A stretch of DNA of 64,000 nt, taken from contig NZ_LZSO01000012.1 of NCBI RefSeq assembly GCF_001665785.1, forward strand, positions 62,001-126,000. The letters are read 5' to 3'. This document shows, one piece after another, positions 18,744 to 28,727 of the stretch. The notes under the pieces are model-generated. The model searched no databases, was not told the DNA's origin, and saw only the letters and a program-made list of their open reading frames with translations. The DNA comes from Mycolicibacterium peregrinum. Its GTDB lineage: Bacteria > Actinomycetota > Actinomycetes > Mycobacteriales > Mycobacteriaceae. The position numbers and the translations under genes are program-made. Positions within the stretch are counted from its first letter, which is position 1. Each line of letters begins with the position of its first letter.

Positions 18744-21700
18744 ATGACGGCCGAACCGGGAGCTCTTCGGGGACAGGGAATTAGCGACCGGGATCGCTCA
18801 CAGGCACCGCCTGAGGTGATCCACCGGCTCGCGAAAGCCTTCCTGTCCACCTACCGGGCTCCGCAGGCCGGCGCGCCGGGAGTGGCCGCCACCGGCCCCC
18901 AGGCCGCGGTGGCCGAGCGCCTCGTTTCCGATGCCACGGTGGCCGCCCACTACGCGTTGGGCGGCCAGCGGGCGCCGGGGGAGACCAAGGTCATGGTCTA
19001 CCCGGGAGACAGCGAATCCGGTCCGGCCCTGCAGATCGTCACCGAGCAGGCGGCGATGCTGGTCGATTCGGTGACGGTGTTGTTGCACCGGCACGGCATC
19101 GCGTATCCGGCCATCATGAACCCGGTCTTCCGGGTGCACCGCGACGCCGACGGGGTACTGCAGGATTTCCAGCCCGCCGCCGAGGCCACCGGCGTCGACG
19201 GCGTCGACGAGTGCTGGATCCTGGTGCCGGTCCACGGGGCGGCTGACGGTCCGGCACTGACTGAAGTGGTCGGTCTGGTGCCGGATGTCCTGGCCCAGGC
19301 GCGACAGATCGGCCTGGACGCCGCTGCCATGGGCGCCGCGCTGCATGCCTTGGCCAACGACGTCGCCACCGATGTCGAGGGCCGGTTTCCCAACACCGAC
19401 CGCAGAGACGTCGCCGCGCTGTTGCGCTGGCTTTCCGACGGGCATTTCGTGCTGCTGGGTTACCAGCAGTGCGCGATCGGCGACGGGCAGGCCACGGTCG
19501 ATCCGTCGAGTCGCCTCGGTGTGCTCAAGCTGCGCGAGGATGTGCTGCCGCCGCTGACCGCCTCCGACGATCTGATGGTGCTGGCTCAGGCCACCATGCC
19601 GAGCTATGTGCGCTACGGCGCCAACCCGTACATCGTCGTGGTCCGCGACAGCGGCGAGCAGGTCATCGAGCACCGGTTTGTCGGCCTGTTCACCGTGGCC
19701 GCGATGAACGCCAACGTGCTGGAGATCCCGTTGATCTCGCGGCGTGTCGAGGAAGCGTTGGCCATGGCCCGGCGCGACCCCAGCCACCCGGCGCAGCTGC
19801 TGCGTGACATTGTCCAGACCATCCCGCGCCCCGAACTGTTCGCGTTGAGTTCCAAACAGCTGTTGGACATGGCGTTGACCGTGGTGGACCTCGGGTCGCG
19901 CCGCCGTACCCTGCTGTTTCTGCGCGCGGACCAGCTGGCGCACTTCGTATCCTGCCTGGTGTACCTGCCGCGTGACCGCTACACCACCGCGGTGCGGCTG
20001 GAGATGCAGGACATCCTGGTGCGCGAACTCGGCGGCGAGAGCATCGACTACTCGGCCAGGGTCAGCGAATCGCCGTGGGCCGTAGTCCATTTCATAGTGC
20101 GGCTGCCTGACGGCGCAACCTCGCACACCGTGGACACCTCCACCGACAACGAGAACCGGATCCAGAACCTGCTGACCGAGGCCACCCGCAACTGGGGTGA
20201 CCGGATGACCAGTGCGGCCGCGCACGCCGCGCTGAGTCCGGCGGCTGTCGAGCACTACGCCACGGCCTTCCCGGAGGACTACAAGCAAGCCGTGGCTCCG
20301 GCGGATGCCATCGCCGACATCGCGATCATCGAAGCACTGCAGGACAATTCGGTGAAGCTGGTGTTCAGGGAAGGTCAGGACGACGGCCTCGCCCAGCTCA
20401 CCTGGTACCTGGGCGGCCAGTCGGCGTCGCTGAGCGAGCTGCTGCCGATGCTGCAGTCGATGGGCGTGGTGGTGCTCGAAGAACGCCCCTACACGGTGAC
20501 CAGGGCCGACGGCCTGCCGGTCTGGATCTACCAGTTCAAGGTCGTCCGCCAGCGCAGCATCCCCGACGCGCCCGACGCGGCATCACGCGAGGCCACCGCC
20601 CAGCGGTTCGCCGACGCGGTGACCGCGATCTGGCACGGCTGGGTCGAAGTCGACCGCTTCAACGAACTGGTGTTGCGCGCGGGCCTGACCTGGCAGCAGG
20701 TGGTCATCCTGCGCGCCTACGCGAAATACCTTCGCCAGGCCGGTTTCCCGTACAGCCAGTCGCACATCGAATCGGTGGTCAACGAGAATCCGCACACCAC
20801 ACAGTCGTTGCTGCAGCTGTTCGAGGCGCTGTTCGACCCGTCCGAGGACACCTCGGGGACCCGTGACGCACAGGGAGCCGCCGCGGCGGTGGCCGAAGAC
20901 ATCGATGCCCTGGTGAGTCTGGACACCGACCGGGTACTACGTGCCTTCGCCACCCTGATCCAGGCCACGCTGCGCACCAACTATTTTGTGCAGGACCCGA
21001 AGTCAGCGCGGCAACGCGGGGTCGTGGCGATGAAGCTCAACCCTGGCCTGATCAACGAGCTGCCGCTGCCGCGGCCCAAGTTCGAGATCTTCGTCTACTC
21101 GCCCCGGGTGGAGGGCGTGCACCTGCGGTTCGGCTTCGTGGCCCGCGGCGGGTTGCGCTGGTCGGACCGCCGCGAAGACTTCCGCACCGAGATCCTCGGC
21201 CTGGTCAAGGCGCAGGCCGTGAAGAACGCCGTCATCGTGCCGGTGGGCGCCAAGGGCGGGTTCGTGGTCAAACGGCCGCCCGAGCCAACCGGAGACGCCG
21301 CCGTCGACCGCGAAGCCACCCGCGCCGAAGGCGTTGCCTGCTACCAACTTTTCATCTCCGGGCTGCTCGACGTGACCGACAATGTCGACAAGGGGACCGG
21401 CGCCGTCGTCACACCACCGCAGGTGGTGCGCCGCGACGGGGAGGACGCCTATCTGGTGGTGGCGGCCGACAAGGGCACGGCCACGTTCTCCGACATCGCA
21501 AACGAGGTCGCCAAGTCCTACGGGTTCTGGCTGGGTGACGCGTTCGCCTCGGGCGGTTCCATCGGCTACGACCACAAGGCCATGGGCATCACCGCCAAGG
21601 GCGCCTGGGAGTCGGTGAAGCGGCACTTCCGCGAGATGGGGGTCGACACCCAGAGCCAGGACTTCACCGTCGTCGGCGTCGGCGACATGAGCGGCGACGT

Positions 21701-23585
21701 GTTCGGCAACGGCATGTTGCTCTCCAAGCACATCCGGCTGATCGCGGCCTTCGACCACCGCCACATCTTCCTCGATCCCAACCCCGACGCCGCCGCATCG
21801 TGGGTGGAACGCAAGCGCCTGTTCGACCTGCCGCGGTCCAGCTGGGAAGACTACGACGCCACGCTGATCAGCGAGGGCGGCGGTGTTTACAGCCGGCAGC
21901 AGAAGTCCATCCCGATCAGCCCGCAGGCCCGGGCGGTACTCGGAATCGACGACGACATCGAGGAACTCACGCCGCCGGCGCTGATGAAGTCCATCCTCAA
22001 GGCTCCGGTGGACCTGCTGTGGAACGGCGGCATCGGCACGTACGTGAAGGCCGAGACCGAGGCCGACGTCGGCGACCGTGCCAACGACCAGATCCGGGTG
22101 TGCGGTAACGAGGTGCGCGCCAAGGTGATCGGCGAGGGCGGCAACCTCGGCGTGACATCGCTGGGGCGCATCGAGTTCGACCTGGCCGGCGGACGGATCA
22201 ACACCGATGCGTTGGACAACTCCGCGGGCGTCGACTGCTCGGACCACGAGGTCAACATCAAGATCCTGATCGACTCACTGGTCACCGCAGAGAAGGTCAG
22301 CGCGCAGGAGCGAACGGGTCTGCTGCTGTCGATGACCGACGAGGTCGGCGCGCTGGTGCTGACCGACAACAAGCACCAGAACGATCTGATGGGCACCAGC
22401 CGGGCCAATGCCGCGAGCATGCTTTCGGTGCACGCCCGGATGATCAAGGAGTTCGTGACCAACCGCGGGCTCAACCGCGAGCTGGAGGCGTTGCCCTCGG
22501 AGAAGGAGATCCGACGCCGATCCGACGCCGGAATCGGTTTGACCTCACCGGAATTGGCCACGCTGATGGCACACGTCAAGCTCAATCTCAAAGACGACGT
22601 GCTGGCCAGTGATCTGCCCGATCAGGAGGTGTTCGCCGCCCGGCTGCCGCAGTACTTCCCGGAGAAGCTGCGCGAACAGTTCGCCGGCGAGATCCGGTCG
22701 CACCAGCTGCGCCGGGAGATCACCACCACCATGCTGGTCAACGATCTCGTCGACACGAGCGGGATCAGCTACGCCTACCGCATCACCGAGGACGTCGGCG
22801 TCGGCCCGGTCGACGCGGTGCGCAGCTATGTCGCCACCGATGCCATCTTCGGGATCGGCGACGTCTGGCGTCAGATCCAGGCCGCCGGTGAAGCCGGGGT
22901 GCCGGTGTCCGTCACCGACCGGATGACCCTGGATCTGCGCCGCCTGGTCGACCGGGCCGGGCGCTGGCTGCTCAACTACCGCCCGCAACCGTTGGCCGTC
23001 GGCGCCGAGATCAACCGGTTCGCCGCCAAGGTGGCCGCACTGCGCCCCGACATGGCGCAGTGGCTGCGCGGGGATGACAAGGCGATCGTGGCCAAAGAAG
23101 CCGGGGAGTTCGCCGCACAGGGCGTGCCCAACGACTTGGCCTATGCGGTGGCGACCGGGCTCTACCAGTACAGCCTGCTCGATGTGATCGACATCTCCGA
23201 CATCGTGGACCGTGAGCCCACCGAAGTGGCCGACACCTACTTCGCGTTGATGGACCACCTCAGCTCCGACGGGCTGCTCACCGCGGTCTCGCGGCTCAGC
23301 CGGGACGATCGTTGGCATTCCTTGGCGCGGCTGGCGATTCGTGACGACATCTACGGTTCGCTGCGGGCTCTGTGCTTCGATGTGCTCGCCGTCGGCGAAC
23401 CCAACGAGACCGGTGAGGAGAAGATCGCCGAGTGGGAGTTGACCAACAGCTCCCGGGTGACCCGCGCTCGTCGCACGCTGGCCGAGATATACGAAGATGG
23501 TGAGCAGGACCTGGCGACGCTGTCTGTGGCGGCGCGGCAGATCCGCAGCATGACACGGACGAGTGGAACGGGAACGACTGCGTGA
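18744..23585 (+). CDS. gdh: NAD-specific glutamate dehydrogenase, large (180-kDa) class
   Basis: Deaminates glutamate to 2-oxoglutarate with NAD; 1613 residues, matching the large L_180 class. The N-terminal third is the ACT/PAS-like regulatory part. The catalytic core includes [16 protein letters not shown], the Lys-containing [10 protein letters not shown] and [15 protein letters not shown]; a long helical C-terminal domain follows. The ATG at 18744 was taken over the GTG at 18735 because TAGGGAG ends at the GTG. Equivalent to Rv2476c, whose M. smegmatis homologue is controlled by the GarA/PknG switch. The thioesterase gene begins inside its stop codon. Confidence 0.95.
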   Translation: MTAEPGALRGQGISDRDRSQAPPEVIHRLAKAFLSTYRAPQAGAPGVAATGPQAAVAERLVSDATVAAHYALGGQRAPGETKVMVYPGDSESGPALQIVTEQAAMLVDSVTVLLHRHGIAYPAIMNPVFRVHRDADGVLQDFQPAAEATGVDGVDECWILVPVHGAADGPALTEVVGLVPDVLAQARQIGLDAAAMGAALHALANDVATDVEGRFPNTDRRDVAALLRWLSDGHFVLLGYQQCAIGDGQATVDPSSRLGVLKLREDVLPPLTASDDLMVLAQATMPSYVRYGANPYIVVVRDSGEQVIEHRFVGLFTVAAMNANVLEIPLISRRVEEALAMARRDPSHPAQLLRDIVQTIPRPELFALSSKQLLDMALTVVDLGSRRRTLLFLRADQLAHFVSCLVYLPRDRYTTAVRLEMQDILVRELGGESIDYSARVSESPWAVVHFIVRLPDGATSHTVDTSTDNENRIQNLLTEATRNWGDRMTSAAAHAALSPAAVEHYATAFPEDYKQAVAPADAIADIAIIEALQDNSVKLVFREGQDDGLAQLTWYLGGQSASLSELLPMLQSMGVVVLEERPYTVTRADGLPVWIYQFKVVRQRSIPDAPDAASREATAQRFADAVTAIWHGWVEVDRFNELVLRAGLTWQQVVILRAYAKYLRQAGFPYSQSHIESVVNENPHTTQSLLQLFEALFDPSEDTSGTRDAQGAAAAVAEDIDALVSLDTDRVLRAFATLIQATLRTNYFVQDPKSARQRGVVAMKLNPGLINELPLPRPKFEIFVYSPRVEGVHLRFGFVARGGLRWSDRREDFRTEILGLVKAQAVKNAVIVPVGAKGGFVVKRPPEPTGDAAVDREATRAEGVACYQLFISGLLDVTDNVDKGTGAVVTPPQVVRRDGEDAYLVVAADKGTATFSDIANEVAKSYGFWLGDAFASGGSIGYDHKAMGITAKGAWESVKRHFREMGVDTQSQDFTVVGVGDMSGDVFGNGMLLSKHIRLIAAFDHRHIFLDPNPDAAASWVERKRLFDLPRSSWEDYDATLISEGGGVYSRQQKSIPISPQARAVLGIDDDIEELTPPALMKSILKAPVDLLWNGGIGTYVKAETEADVGDRANDQIRVCGNEVRAKVIGEGGNLGVTSLGRIEFDLAGGRINTDALDNSAGVDCSDHEVNIKILIDSLVTAEKVSAQERTGLLLSMTDEVGALVLTDNKHQNDLMGTSRANAASMLSVHARMIKEFVTNRGLNRELEALPSEKEIRRRSDAGIGLTSPELATLMAHVKLNLKDDVLASDLPDQEVFAARLPQYFPEKLREQFAGEIRSHQLRREITTTMLVNDLVDTSGISYAYRITEDVGVGPVDAVRSYVATDAIFGIGDVWRQIQAAGEAGVPVSVTDRMTLDLRRLVDRAGRWLLNYRPQPLAVGAEINRFAAKVAALRPDMAQWLRGDDKAIVAKEAGEFAAQGVPNDLAYAVATGLYQYSLLDVIDISDIVDREPTEVADTYFALMDHLSSDGLLTAVSRLSRDDRWHSLARLAIRDDIYGSLRALCFDVLAVGEPNETGEEKIAEWELTNSSRVTRARRTLAEIYEDGEQDLATLSVAARQIRSMTRTSGTGTTA

Positions 23586-23989
23586 GTTTTACAACGCCGG
23601 TGCACGTGCGCTGGTCGGATATCGACATGTACCAGCACATCAATCACGCCACGATGGTGACGCTGCTCGAAGAGGCCCGGATTCCGTTTCTGCGTGAACC
23701 GTTCGGCGCCACGATCGAGACCATCGGCCTGTTGATCGCCGACGTCAGCATTTCCTACAAGGGGCAGTTGCGGCTCGTGGACTCACCGCTGCAGGTGACC
23801 ATGTGGTCCAAGCGGGTGCGGGCGGTGGACTTCACCATCGGCTACGAGGTGCGTTCGCTGCACGCCGCCCCTGACTCCAAGCCGTCGGTGATCGGGGAGA
23901 CCCAACTGGCCGCGGTGCACATCGCCGAACAACGGCTGGAGCGCCTGACGCCCGAGCAGCGGGGCTATCTGGAGAGCCACCTGCGATGA
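23582..23989 (+). CDS. Acyl-CoA thioesterase, hotdog fold (4HBT/YbgC-like)
   Basis: Small hotdog-fold thioesterase, 135 residues. The active-site segment [17 protein letters not shown] contains the Asp (residue 12, in [10 protein letters not shown]) and His typical of 4-hydroxybenzoyl-CoA thioesterase-like enzymes. The GTG start overlaps the gdh stop (GTGA) and its own stop overlaps the next gene (ATGA). Same order as Rv2476c-Rv2475c-Rv2474c. Its substrate and its link to glutamate catabolism are unknown. Confidence 0.87.
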   Translation: MSFTTPVHVRWSDIDMYQHINHATMVTLLEEARIPFLREPFGATIETIGLLIADVSISYKGQLRLVDSPLQVTMWSKRVRAVDFTIGYEVRSLHAAPDSKPSVIGETQLAAVHIAEQRLERLTPEQRGYLESHLR

Positions 23990-24645
23990 CCGCGCCCGAG
24001 CGCGGCCTCTGGATCGACGACCCGCGTGACCGTGAGGATCTCGCGACGTTCCTCGACCGTGCGCTGCGGTTGGATGATGCCGCGGTGGTGCGGTTGCGGG
24101 AGCGTGCCGGTAGCCATGCGGCCGTGGCCTGGGTGGCGACCGGGTTGGAGGTGCTGGCCAGCCGGGTGGTGAGCGGTCAGGTGCGCCCGTCGGATCTGTC
24201 CGCGGGAGCCGACGCCCTGGTGGCCGGGTTATCCTCTGCTGCAGGCGGGTACGTCGACCCTGGGTTCCCGATGGACTCGGCCTGGCGCGGTGGTCTGCCG
24301 CCCGAAGATGGGTTCGTCCACCTCGACGACGTGCCGGCGCGGGTGATGCTCGACCTGGCTCAGCAGGGCGGTGCACTGGCCCGCGAGCACGGCAGTGCCC
24401 ACGGGCCGCCGGCGTCTCTGATGGACCAGGAGGTCATCGCGGTCAGCGCAGGCGATGTGGCGGTCGGAGTGCCGATGCGCTGTGTATTCGCCTTGACCGC
24501 AATGGGTTTCCTGCCGCAGACCGGCAATGAGGTGAGCGAAGAGGAGATCGTCCGGGTCCGCGCCCACCCGTCGTGGCTGCGCATCGACGCCCGGTTCGGT
24601 TCGGTGTACCGCCGCCGCGAGAGTGCCGCCCTGATCCTGGGCTGA
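23986..24645 (+). CDS. Conserved hypothetical protein, Rv2474c-like
   Basis: 219-residue soluble protein with no motif I can assign. It is acidic and Ala/Leu/Val-rich, has no signal peptide or membrane segment, and ends in a basic-hydrophobic stretch (FGSVYRRRESAALILG). The ATG overlaps the thioesterase stop by four bases, so it is the last gene of the gdh-thioesterase operon. It sits where Rv2474c sits in M. tuberculosis. A perfect 19-bp hairpin follows 10 bases after its stop. Confidence 0.75.
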   Translation: MTAPERGLWIDDPRDREDLATFLDRALRLDDAAVVRLRERAGSHAAVAWVATGLEVLASRVVSGQVRPSDLSAGADALVAGLSSAAGGYVDPGFPMDSAWRGGLPPEDGFVHLDDVPARVMLDLAQQGGALAREHGSAHGPPASLMDQEVIAVSAGDVAVGVPMRCVFALTAMGFLPQTGNEVSEEEIVRVRAHPSWLRIDARFGSVYRRRESAALILG

Positions 24646-24654
24646 CTTTCCCAG

Positions 24655-24716
24655 CGCGAGCAGACGCGTAGGTACCCGAAATGCGTGGAATGAGGGCACC
24701 TACGCGTCTGCTCGCG
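24655..24716. terminator. Hairpin between convergent genes, GCGAGC-core element 1
   Basis: Arms 24655-24673 and 24698-24716 are a perfect 19-bp inverted repeat beginning CGCGAGCAGACGCGTAGGT, with a 24-base loop. It lies between the convergent Rv2474c-like gene and aglA, the right place for a two-way terminator. No T-tract. It shares its GCGAGC start with the hairpins at 28236 and 28650. Confidence 0.65.
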
Positions 24717-24722
24717 GGATAA

Positions 24723-26270
24723 CTAGACCAGCCACACCGCGGCGTCCGGCGGCAGGCTGCCGGCGATCAACTCTGCGCTGCTCAGCAGAACTTCACCAGG
24801 TGGCAATGGCGCCGCAGCGGTGCCGGTGTTGAGGACACACACCAGGCCTCCTTCGCGCCGCAACGTCAGAACGCCGTCGGAGGAGCTCAGCACAACCCGG
24901 CCACCGGTGAATTCCGCGCGGCCGGAACGCAACTCGATGGCCCGCCGGTAGAACTCCAGCGTCGACGCCGGGTCGCCGAGCTGGCGCTCCACCGTCAACG
25001 GTGCCCACTCGTCAGGCATCGGCAGCCAGGTGTCGGGGTTCGACGAGAACCCGAACGGCGGCGTATCGCCCGACCACGGCGTCGGCACGCGGCATCCGTC
25101 GCGCCCGCGTTCACTGTGGCCGGAGCGCTCCCACACCGGATCCTGGAGCACGTCATCGGGCAGCTCGACATTGGGCAGCCCGAGTTCCTCGCCGTTGTAG
25201 ACGAATACCGCGCCCGGCAGGGCCAGCATCACCAGGGCCATCGCCCGGGCCCGCGCCAGCCCGCGGACGCCGCCACCGTAGCGGGTGACCTCGCGTTCGA
25301 CGTCGTGGTTGGACAGCGTCCACGTCGGTGTCGCCCCGGCGAGGTTGGCCGCTGCCATCGCGTTGTCGATCGCGTCGTGAACATCGCGGGCGTCGAAATC
25401 GGCTTGCACCAGACGGAAATTGAAGCCCAGGTGCAACTCATCGGGGCGCAGATACCGGGCGAAGCGTTCGTTGCCGTGCACCCACACCTCGCCGATGGCC
25501 ACGGCGTCGGGATAGTCGTCCAACACCGTGCGGATGAACCGGTGGATGCCGTGCACGCTGTCGTTGTCGAATCGCGGGTCGTCCTCGCTGTTGCGCAGCA
25601 GCGCGGTGTCGGTGACCGCCATGTCGGGCAGTTCGGGTGGTTTCGCCATGCCGTGGGCCACATCGATGCGGAACCCGTCGACTCCGCGGTCGAGCCAGAA
25701 CCGCAGGGTCTTCTCCAGATCCTCGAACACATCGGAGTGGTTCCAGTTCAGGTCGGGCTGGGCCGGGTCGAACAGGTGCAGATACCACTGGCCCGGTGTG
25801 CCGTCGGGCTCGGTGACGCGGGTCCAGGCGGGCCCGCCGAACACCGACACCCAGTTGTTGGGCGGTGCGTCACCACGGGGCCCGCGGCCGTCGCGGAAGA
25901 TGTAGCGGTCGCGTCGCCGCGGATCCGCCAGCGCCTCGACGAACCACGGGTGCGCCGAGCTGGTGTGGTTGGGTACCAGGTCCATGGTGACCCGGATGCC
26001 GCGGCTGTGAGCGGCATCGAGCAGGCGGTCCAAAGCATCGAGACCACCGAACAGGGGGTCGACATCGCGCGGGTCGGCGACGTCGTAGCCATGGTCGGCC
26101 ATCGGCGAGACCATGACCGGGTTGAGCCACAGGGCGTCGACGCCGAGTGCCGCGAGGTAATCGAGCCCGGCGCTCACCCCGTCGAGATCACCGACTCCGT
26201 CGCCATTGCTGTCGGCGAACGAGCGGGGATAGACCTGGTAGAAAACCGCGTCCGCCCACCACCGGCGCAT
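24723..26270 (-). CDS. aglA: Alpha-glucosidase (glycoside hydrolase family 13)
   Basis: Hydrolyses terminal alpha-1,4- or alpha-1,6-linked glucose from short oligosaccharides; 515 residues, usual for oligo-1,6-/alpha-glucosidases. GH13 catalytic residues are all visible: nucleophile Asp203 (FRIDVAHG), acid/base Glu261 (AIGEVWV) and transition-state Asp323 (LSNHDVE). The start FYQVYPRSFADSNGDGVGDL is the family's first barrel region. No signal peptide, so intracellular. The ATG follows the glbO stop by one base. Equivalent to Rv2471. Confidence 0.93.
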   Translation of the reverse strand: MRRWWADAVFYQVYPRSFADSNGDGVGDLDGVSAGLDYLAALGVDALWLNPVMVSPMADHGYDVADPRDVDPLFGGLDALDRLLDAAHSRGIRVTMDLVPNHTSSAHPWFVEALADPRRRDRYIFRDGRGPRGDAPPNNWVSVFGGPAWTRVTEPDGTPGQWYLHLFDPAQPDLNWNHSDVFEDLEKTLRFWLDRGVDGFRIDVAHGMAKPPELPDMAVTDTALLRNSEDDPRFDNDSVHGIHRFIRTVLDDYPDAVAIGEVWVHGNERFARYLRPDELHLGFNFRLVQADFDARDVHDAIDNAMAAANLAGATPTWTLSNHDVEREVTRYGGGVRGLARARAMALVMLALPGAVFVYNGEELGLPNVELPDDVLQDPVWERSGHSERGRDGCRVPTPWSGDTPPFGFSSNPDTWLPMPDEWAPLTVERQLGDPASTLEFYRRAIELRSGRAEFTGGRVVLSSSDGVLTLRREGGLVCVLNTGTAAAPLPPGEVLLSSAELIAGSLPPDAAVWLV

Positions 26271-26271
26271 G

Positions 26272-26676
26272 TCAGAACGCCGAATTGACCATCGAGTCAG
26301 CGGCCATGTTCAGGTAGTCCAGCAGCGCGCGGCGGTGCGGTTCGTCGAGTGTCTCCGAATCGATCGAGGCCACCGCGGTGTGCATGCAGCGCAGCCAGGC
26401 GTCCCGCTCGAGGTACCCGATCCGGAACGGGGCGTGCCGCATCCGCAGTCTGGGGTGGCCGCGCTGGTCGGAGTACGTCCGGGGCCCGCCCCAGTACTGC
26501 TCAAGGAACATCCGCAGCCGCTCCTCGGCGCCGTCGATGTCGTCCTCGGGATACAACGGCAGCAGGATCTCGTCCTCGCGCACCAGTTGGTAGAACCGCG
26601 ACACGATCGCTGCGAATGTCTCGTGGCCCCCGACTTCGTCGTAGAAAGATCGCTGCACAGCCGTCACGTCACTCAT
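26272..26676 (-). CDS. glbO: Group II truncated haemoglobin GlbO
   Basis: Small haem protein of the 2-over-2 globin group II, implicated in oxygen or redox chemistry near the membrane; 134 residues. Key haem-pocket residues are visible: proximal His81 (RMRHAPFR), Trp94 at the G8 position, and Tyr29 and Tyr42 in the distal pocket. It precedes aglA in one transcript with a one-base gap, as Rv2470-Rv2471. Upstream it diverges from the HNH gene across a 144-base gap. Confidence 0.95.
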   Translation of the reverse strand: MSDVTAVQRSFYDEVGGHETFAAIVSRFYQLVREDEILLPLYPEDDIDGAEERLRMFLEQYWGGPRTYSDQRGHPRLRMRHAPFRIGYLERDAWLRCMHTAVASIDSETLDEPHRRALLDYLNMAADSMVNSAF

Positions 26677-26820
26677 TGTGGTCCATTGTGACCCGAGAGG
26701 CCGTCGGGGCCGGTCACGGAGGTCTGGTCACCTCATGTTCATTGGACTGACCTGCGAACACCCGAAGAATTTTCGTGCGTATTGCCGGGATCCGTGGTGG
26801 ACTGTCTCCTCGGAGGCTCC

Positions 26821-27465
26821 ATGGCGCACAGCAAAAAAGGCCATATACGACGGACCGGCCACATTCCCGGCCCATCGGGACCCCATGTGCCAAACCGCCC
26901 CCTCCACAGCGTCGAGGTCCTTCCCTCCGCCGCGCCCGATGCGTCCCTGTGGGGCCGGCGCCGCGTCCTGCTCCTCAACTCCACCTATGAACCGCTGACC
27001 GCACTTCCACTGCGGCGCGCGGTGATCATGGTGATGTGCGGCAAAGCGGATGTCGTACACGACGACCCGTCGGGGCCTGTCATCCACTCGGCGACCCGCA
27101 CCATCGTCGTGCCCTCGGTGATCCGGCTGCGCACATTCGTGCGGGTGCCGTACCGGGCCCGTGTCCCGATGACCCGCGCGGCGCTCATGCACCGCGACCG
27201 TTTCCGCTGCGCGTACTGCGGTGGGCGGGCCGACACGGTCGACCACGTAATCCCGCGCAGTCGCGGTGGTGAGCACTCCTGGGAGAACTGCGTGGCGGCC
27301 TGCGGGCCGTGCAACCACCGCAAGGCCGACCGGCTGCTGGCCGAACTGGGCTGGTCACTGCGGTGTGCGCCGATGCCGCCGAAGGGGCAGCACTGGCGGC
27401 TGCTGTCGACGATCAAGGAGCTGGACCCGGCCTGGGTGCGCTATCTCGGCGAGGGCGCGGCATGA
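26821..27465 (+). CDS. HNH endonuclease family protein
   Basis: 214-residue protein with a C-terminal HNH nuclease domain. Zinc-type CAYC (130-133) and CGPC (161-164), the core VDHVIPRSRGGEHSWENC with Asp141/His142 and Asn156, and His166 are all present. The N-terminal 110 residues are conserved-looking and basic (RRRVLLLNSTYEPLTALPLRRA) and probably bind nucleic acid. CGGAGGCTCC precedes the ATG; an in-frame earlier ATG at 26782 lacks such a site. Equivalent to Rv2469c. The target is unknown; no restriction partner is adjacent. Confidence 0.88.
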   Translation: MAHSKKGHIRRTGHIPGPSGPHVPNRPLHSVEVLPSAAPDASLWGRRRVLLLNSTYEPLTALPLRRAVIMVMCGKADVVHDDPSGPVIHSATRTIVVPSVIRLRTFVRVPYRARVPMTRAALMHRDRFRCAYCGGRADTVDHVIPRSRGGEHSWENCVAACGPCNHRKADRLLAELGWSLRCAPMPPKGQHWRLLSTIKELDPAWVRYLGEGAA

Positions 27466-27524
27466 TGCCCGACTTGCTGGGCACACTCGACGCGCCGGCG
27501 CATCGCGGCTGATACGGTTTGCGC

Positions 27525-27758
27525 GTGAGCACAGCACTTACCCATTCCCTCCTCGGAGGGGTTCCGCTGTTGTTGTTCGTGGTCCTGGCGTTGATCTTCA
27601 TGACCCGCAAGGGACCGCACCCGGCTACCTACAAGATGTCCGAGCCGTGGACCCACGAGCCCATCCTGTGGGCTGCCGAGGAGCCACAGGATCACGGGCA
27701 CGGCGGGCATGATTCACACGGCGTGACGATCGGAGGCGGCGCAAGTGGCAAGTGGTGA
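27525..27758 (+). CDS. Small single-pass membrane protein
   Basis: 77 residues from a GTG at 27525 (a TTG two codons earlier is also in frame). One membrane segment at about residues 10-27 ([18 protein letters not shown]), a positively charged turn (TRKG), then a cytoplasmic tail with a His/Gly run ([11 protein letters not shown]) that could bind metal. Its end overlaps the next gene by 14 bases, so the pair is co-translated. No family recognised; its position next to the DUF5130 gene suggests a shared job. Confidence 0.65.
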   Translation: MSTALTHSLLGGVPLLLFVVLALIFMTRKGPHPATYKMSEPWTHEPILWAAEEPQDHGHGGHDSHGVTIGGGASGKW

Positions 27759-28215
27759 ACTGGCGACTGCCACGCAGGACCTGGACCTGCCCTACGGCTA
27801 CGCCCTGACGTACAGCGGTCGGATCTCGGGAGTCACCGAGCCCGGTGAGCTGTCGGTGCACTACCCGTTCCCGACGATGGACCTCGTCGTCCTCGACGAC
27901 GCGCTGAAGTACGGTTCGCGGGCGGCCAAGGCCCGGTTCGCGATCTACATCGGCGACCTGGGCGCTGACACCGCGGCCACGGCACGCGCGATCCTGGCCA
28001 AGGTGCCGACCCCCGATAACGCGGTGCTGCTCGCGGTCTCACCCGATCAGCACGCGATCGAGGTGGTCTACGGCGCCGACGTCAAGGGCCGTGGCATCGA
28101 AGAGGCTGCCCCGCTGGGCGTCTCGGCGGCCGCCGCGTCCTTCAAGGAAGGCAACTTGATCGACGGTCTGATCAGCGCCGTACGCGTGCTGTCGGCCGGC
28201 GTTTCTCCTGCCTGA
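27745..28215 (+). CDS. DUF5130 (TPM-like) domain protein
   Basis: 156-residue protein of unknown function. The core [21 protein letters not shown] resembles TPM-domain proteins seen in envelope and photosystem-repair factors, followed by [18 protein letters not shown]. No clear signal peptide. The GTG start lies inside the end of the preceding membrane-protein gene, so the membrane protein may dock this one. Position matches Rv2468c. A strong 18-bp hairpin follows 20 bases after the stop. Confidence 0.75.
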   Translation: MASGELATATQDLDLPYGYALTYSGRISGVTEPGELSVHYPFPTMDLVVLDDALKYGSRAAKARFAIYIGDLGADTAATARAILAKVPTPDNAVLLAVSPDQHAIEVVYGADVKGRGIEEAAPLGVSAAAASFKEGNLIDGLISAVRVLSAGVSPA

Positions 28216-28235
28216 TCGTTTCTACCTACGCACTG

Positions 28236-28275
28236 CGAGCGGGTGCGATCGTCAGCCGACGATCGCACCCGCTCG
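28236..28275. terminator. 18-bp perfect hairpin, GCGAGC-core element 2
   Basis: CGAGCGGGTGCGATCGTC, loop AGCC, and its exact reverse complement; located between the convergent DUF5130 and HNH genes. Strong candidate two-way terminator without a T-tract, related in sequence to elements at 24655 and 28650. Confidence 0.7.
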
Positions 28276-28293
28276 TTGCATCTACGGTCTGGT

Positions 28294-28635
28294 TCAACCG
28301 GTCAGGCTGTTGCGGATCTCCACATAGCGCGTCAAGAACATCCGCTCATCCAGCCGCTTGCGCCGCATCCAGGTGCTGACCTCGAAGTTGCACTTGCTGG
28401 CGTTGCATGAGGCGCAGGCCGGCACCACGTTGTCCACGGTGTAGCGCCCGCCGCGCGAGATGGCCATCACGCAGTCCTTCTGGAACGGGCCGCCGGTGCT
28501 GCCGCAGTAGGCGCACCCACCCCACGCGGCTTTGATCGCATCCCACTGCTCGTCGGTGAGGTCGTGGACCACGAGGTCCATCCGACGCTTGCGTTTGCGG
28601 GCGGCCCGAGCCGCGCGGGTTCGACTGACCGCCAT
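28294..28635 (-). CDS. Small HNH-type nuclease domain protein
   Basis: 113 residues from the ATG at 28635. A basic N-terminus (RTRAARAARKRKRR) precedes an HNH-like fold: CAYC at 41-44, then KDCVMAISRGGRYTVDN, then CASC (74-77) and NASK. The usual DH of the HNH first strand reads Asp-Cys (54-55), so the general-base His is absent and nuclease activity is doubtful. A longer frame reaches 28707 but crosses the hairpin at 28650-28716. The target and role are unknown. Confidence 0.75.
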   Translation of the reverse strand: MAVSRTRAARAARKRKRRMDLVVHDLTDEQWDAIKAAWGGCAYCGSTGGPFQKDCVMAISRGGRYTVDNVVPACASCNASKCNFEVSTWMRRKRLDERMFLTRYVEIRNSLTG

Positions 28636-28649
28636 CGGCACAGCGTATG

Positions 28650-28716
28650 ACCGCGAGCGTGCGCAGGATGCTGCTCTGACACGGCGTGTCGGGGTGCAGA
28701 CGCGCACGCTCGCGGT
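28650..28716. repeat. 15-bp inverted repeat, GCGAGC-core element 3
   Basis: ACCGCGAGCGTGCGC (28650-28664) and its exact reverse complement (28702-28716), with a 37-base loop. It lies between the pepN stop and the small HNH start, both on the minus strand, so it probably ends or weakens pepN transcription. Confidence 0.6.
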
Positions 28717-28727
28717 GCAAGCGGGAA

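Noticed and set aside
21003..22247. 414-codon frame antisense to gdh
   Set aside because: Shadow of the conserved glutamate dehydrogenase core; no ribosome-binding site or domain.
24655..28716. Possible CRISPR repeats because of three related inverted repeats
   Set aside because: Only three copies, at different gene junctions kilobases apart, without spacers or cas genes.
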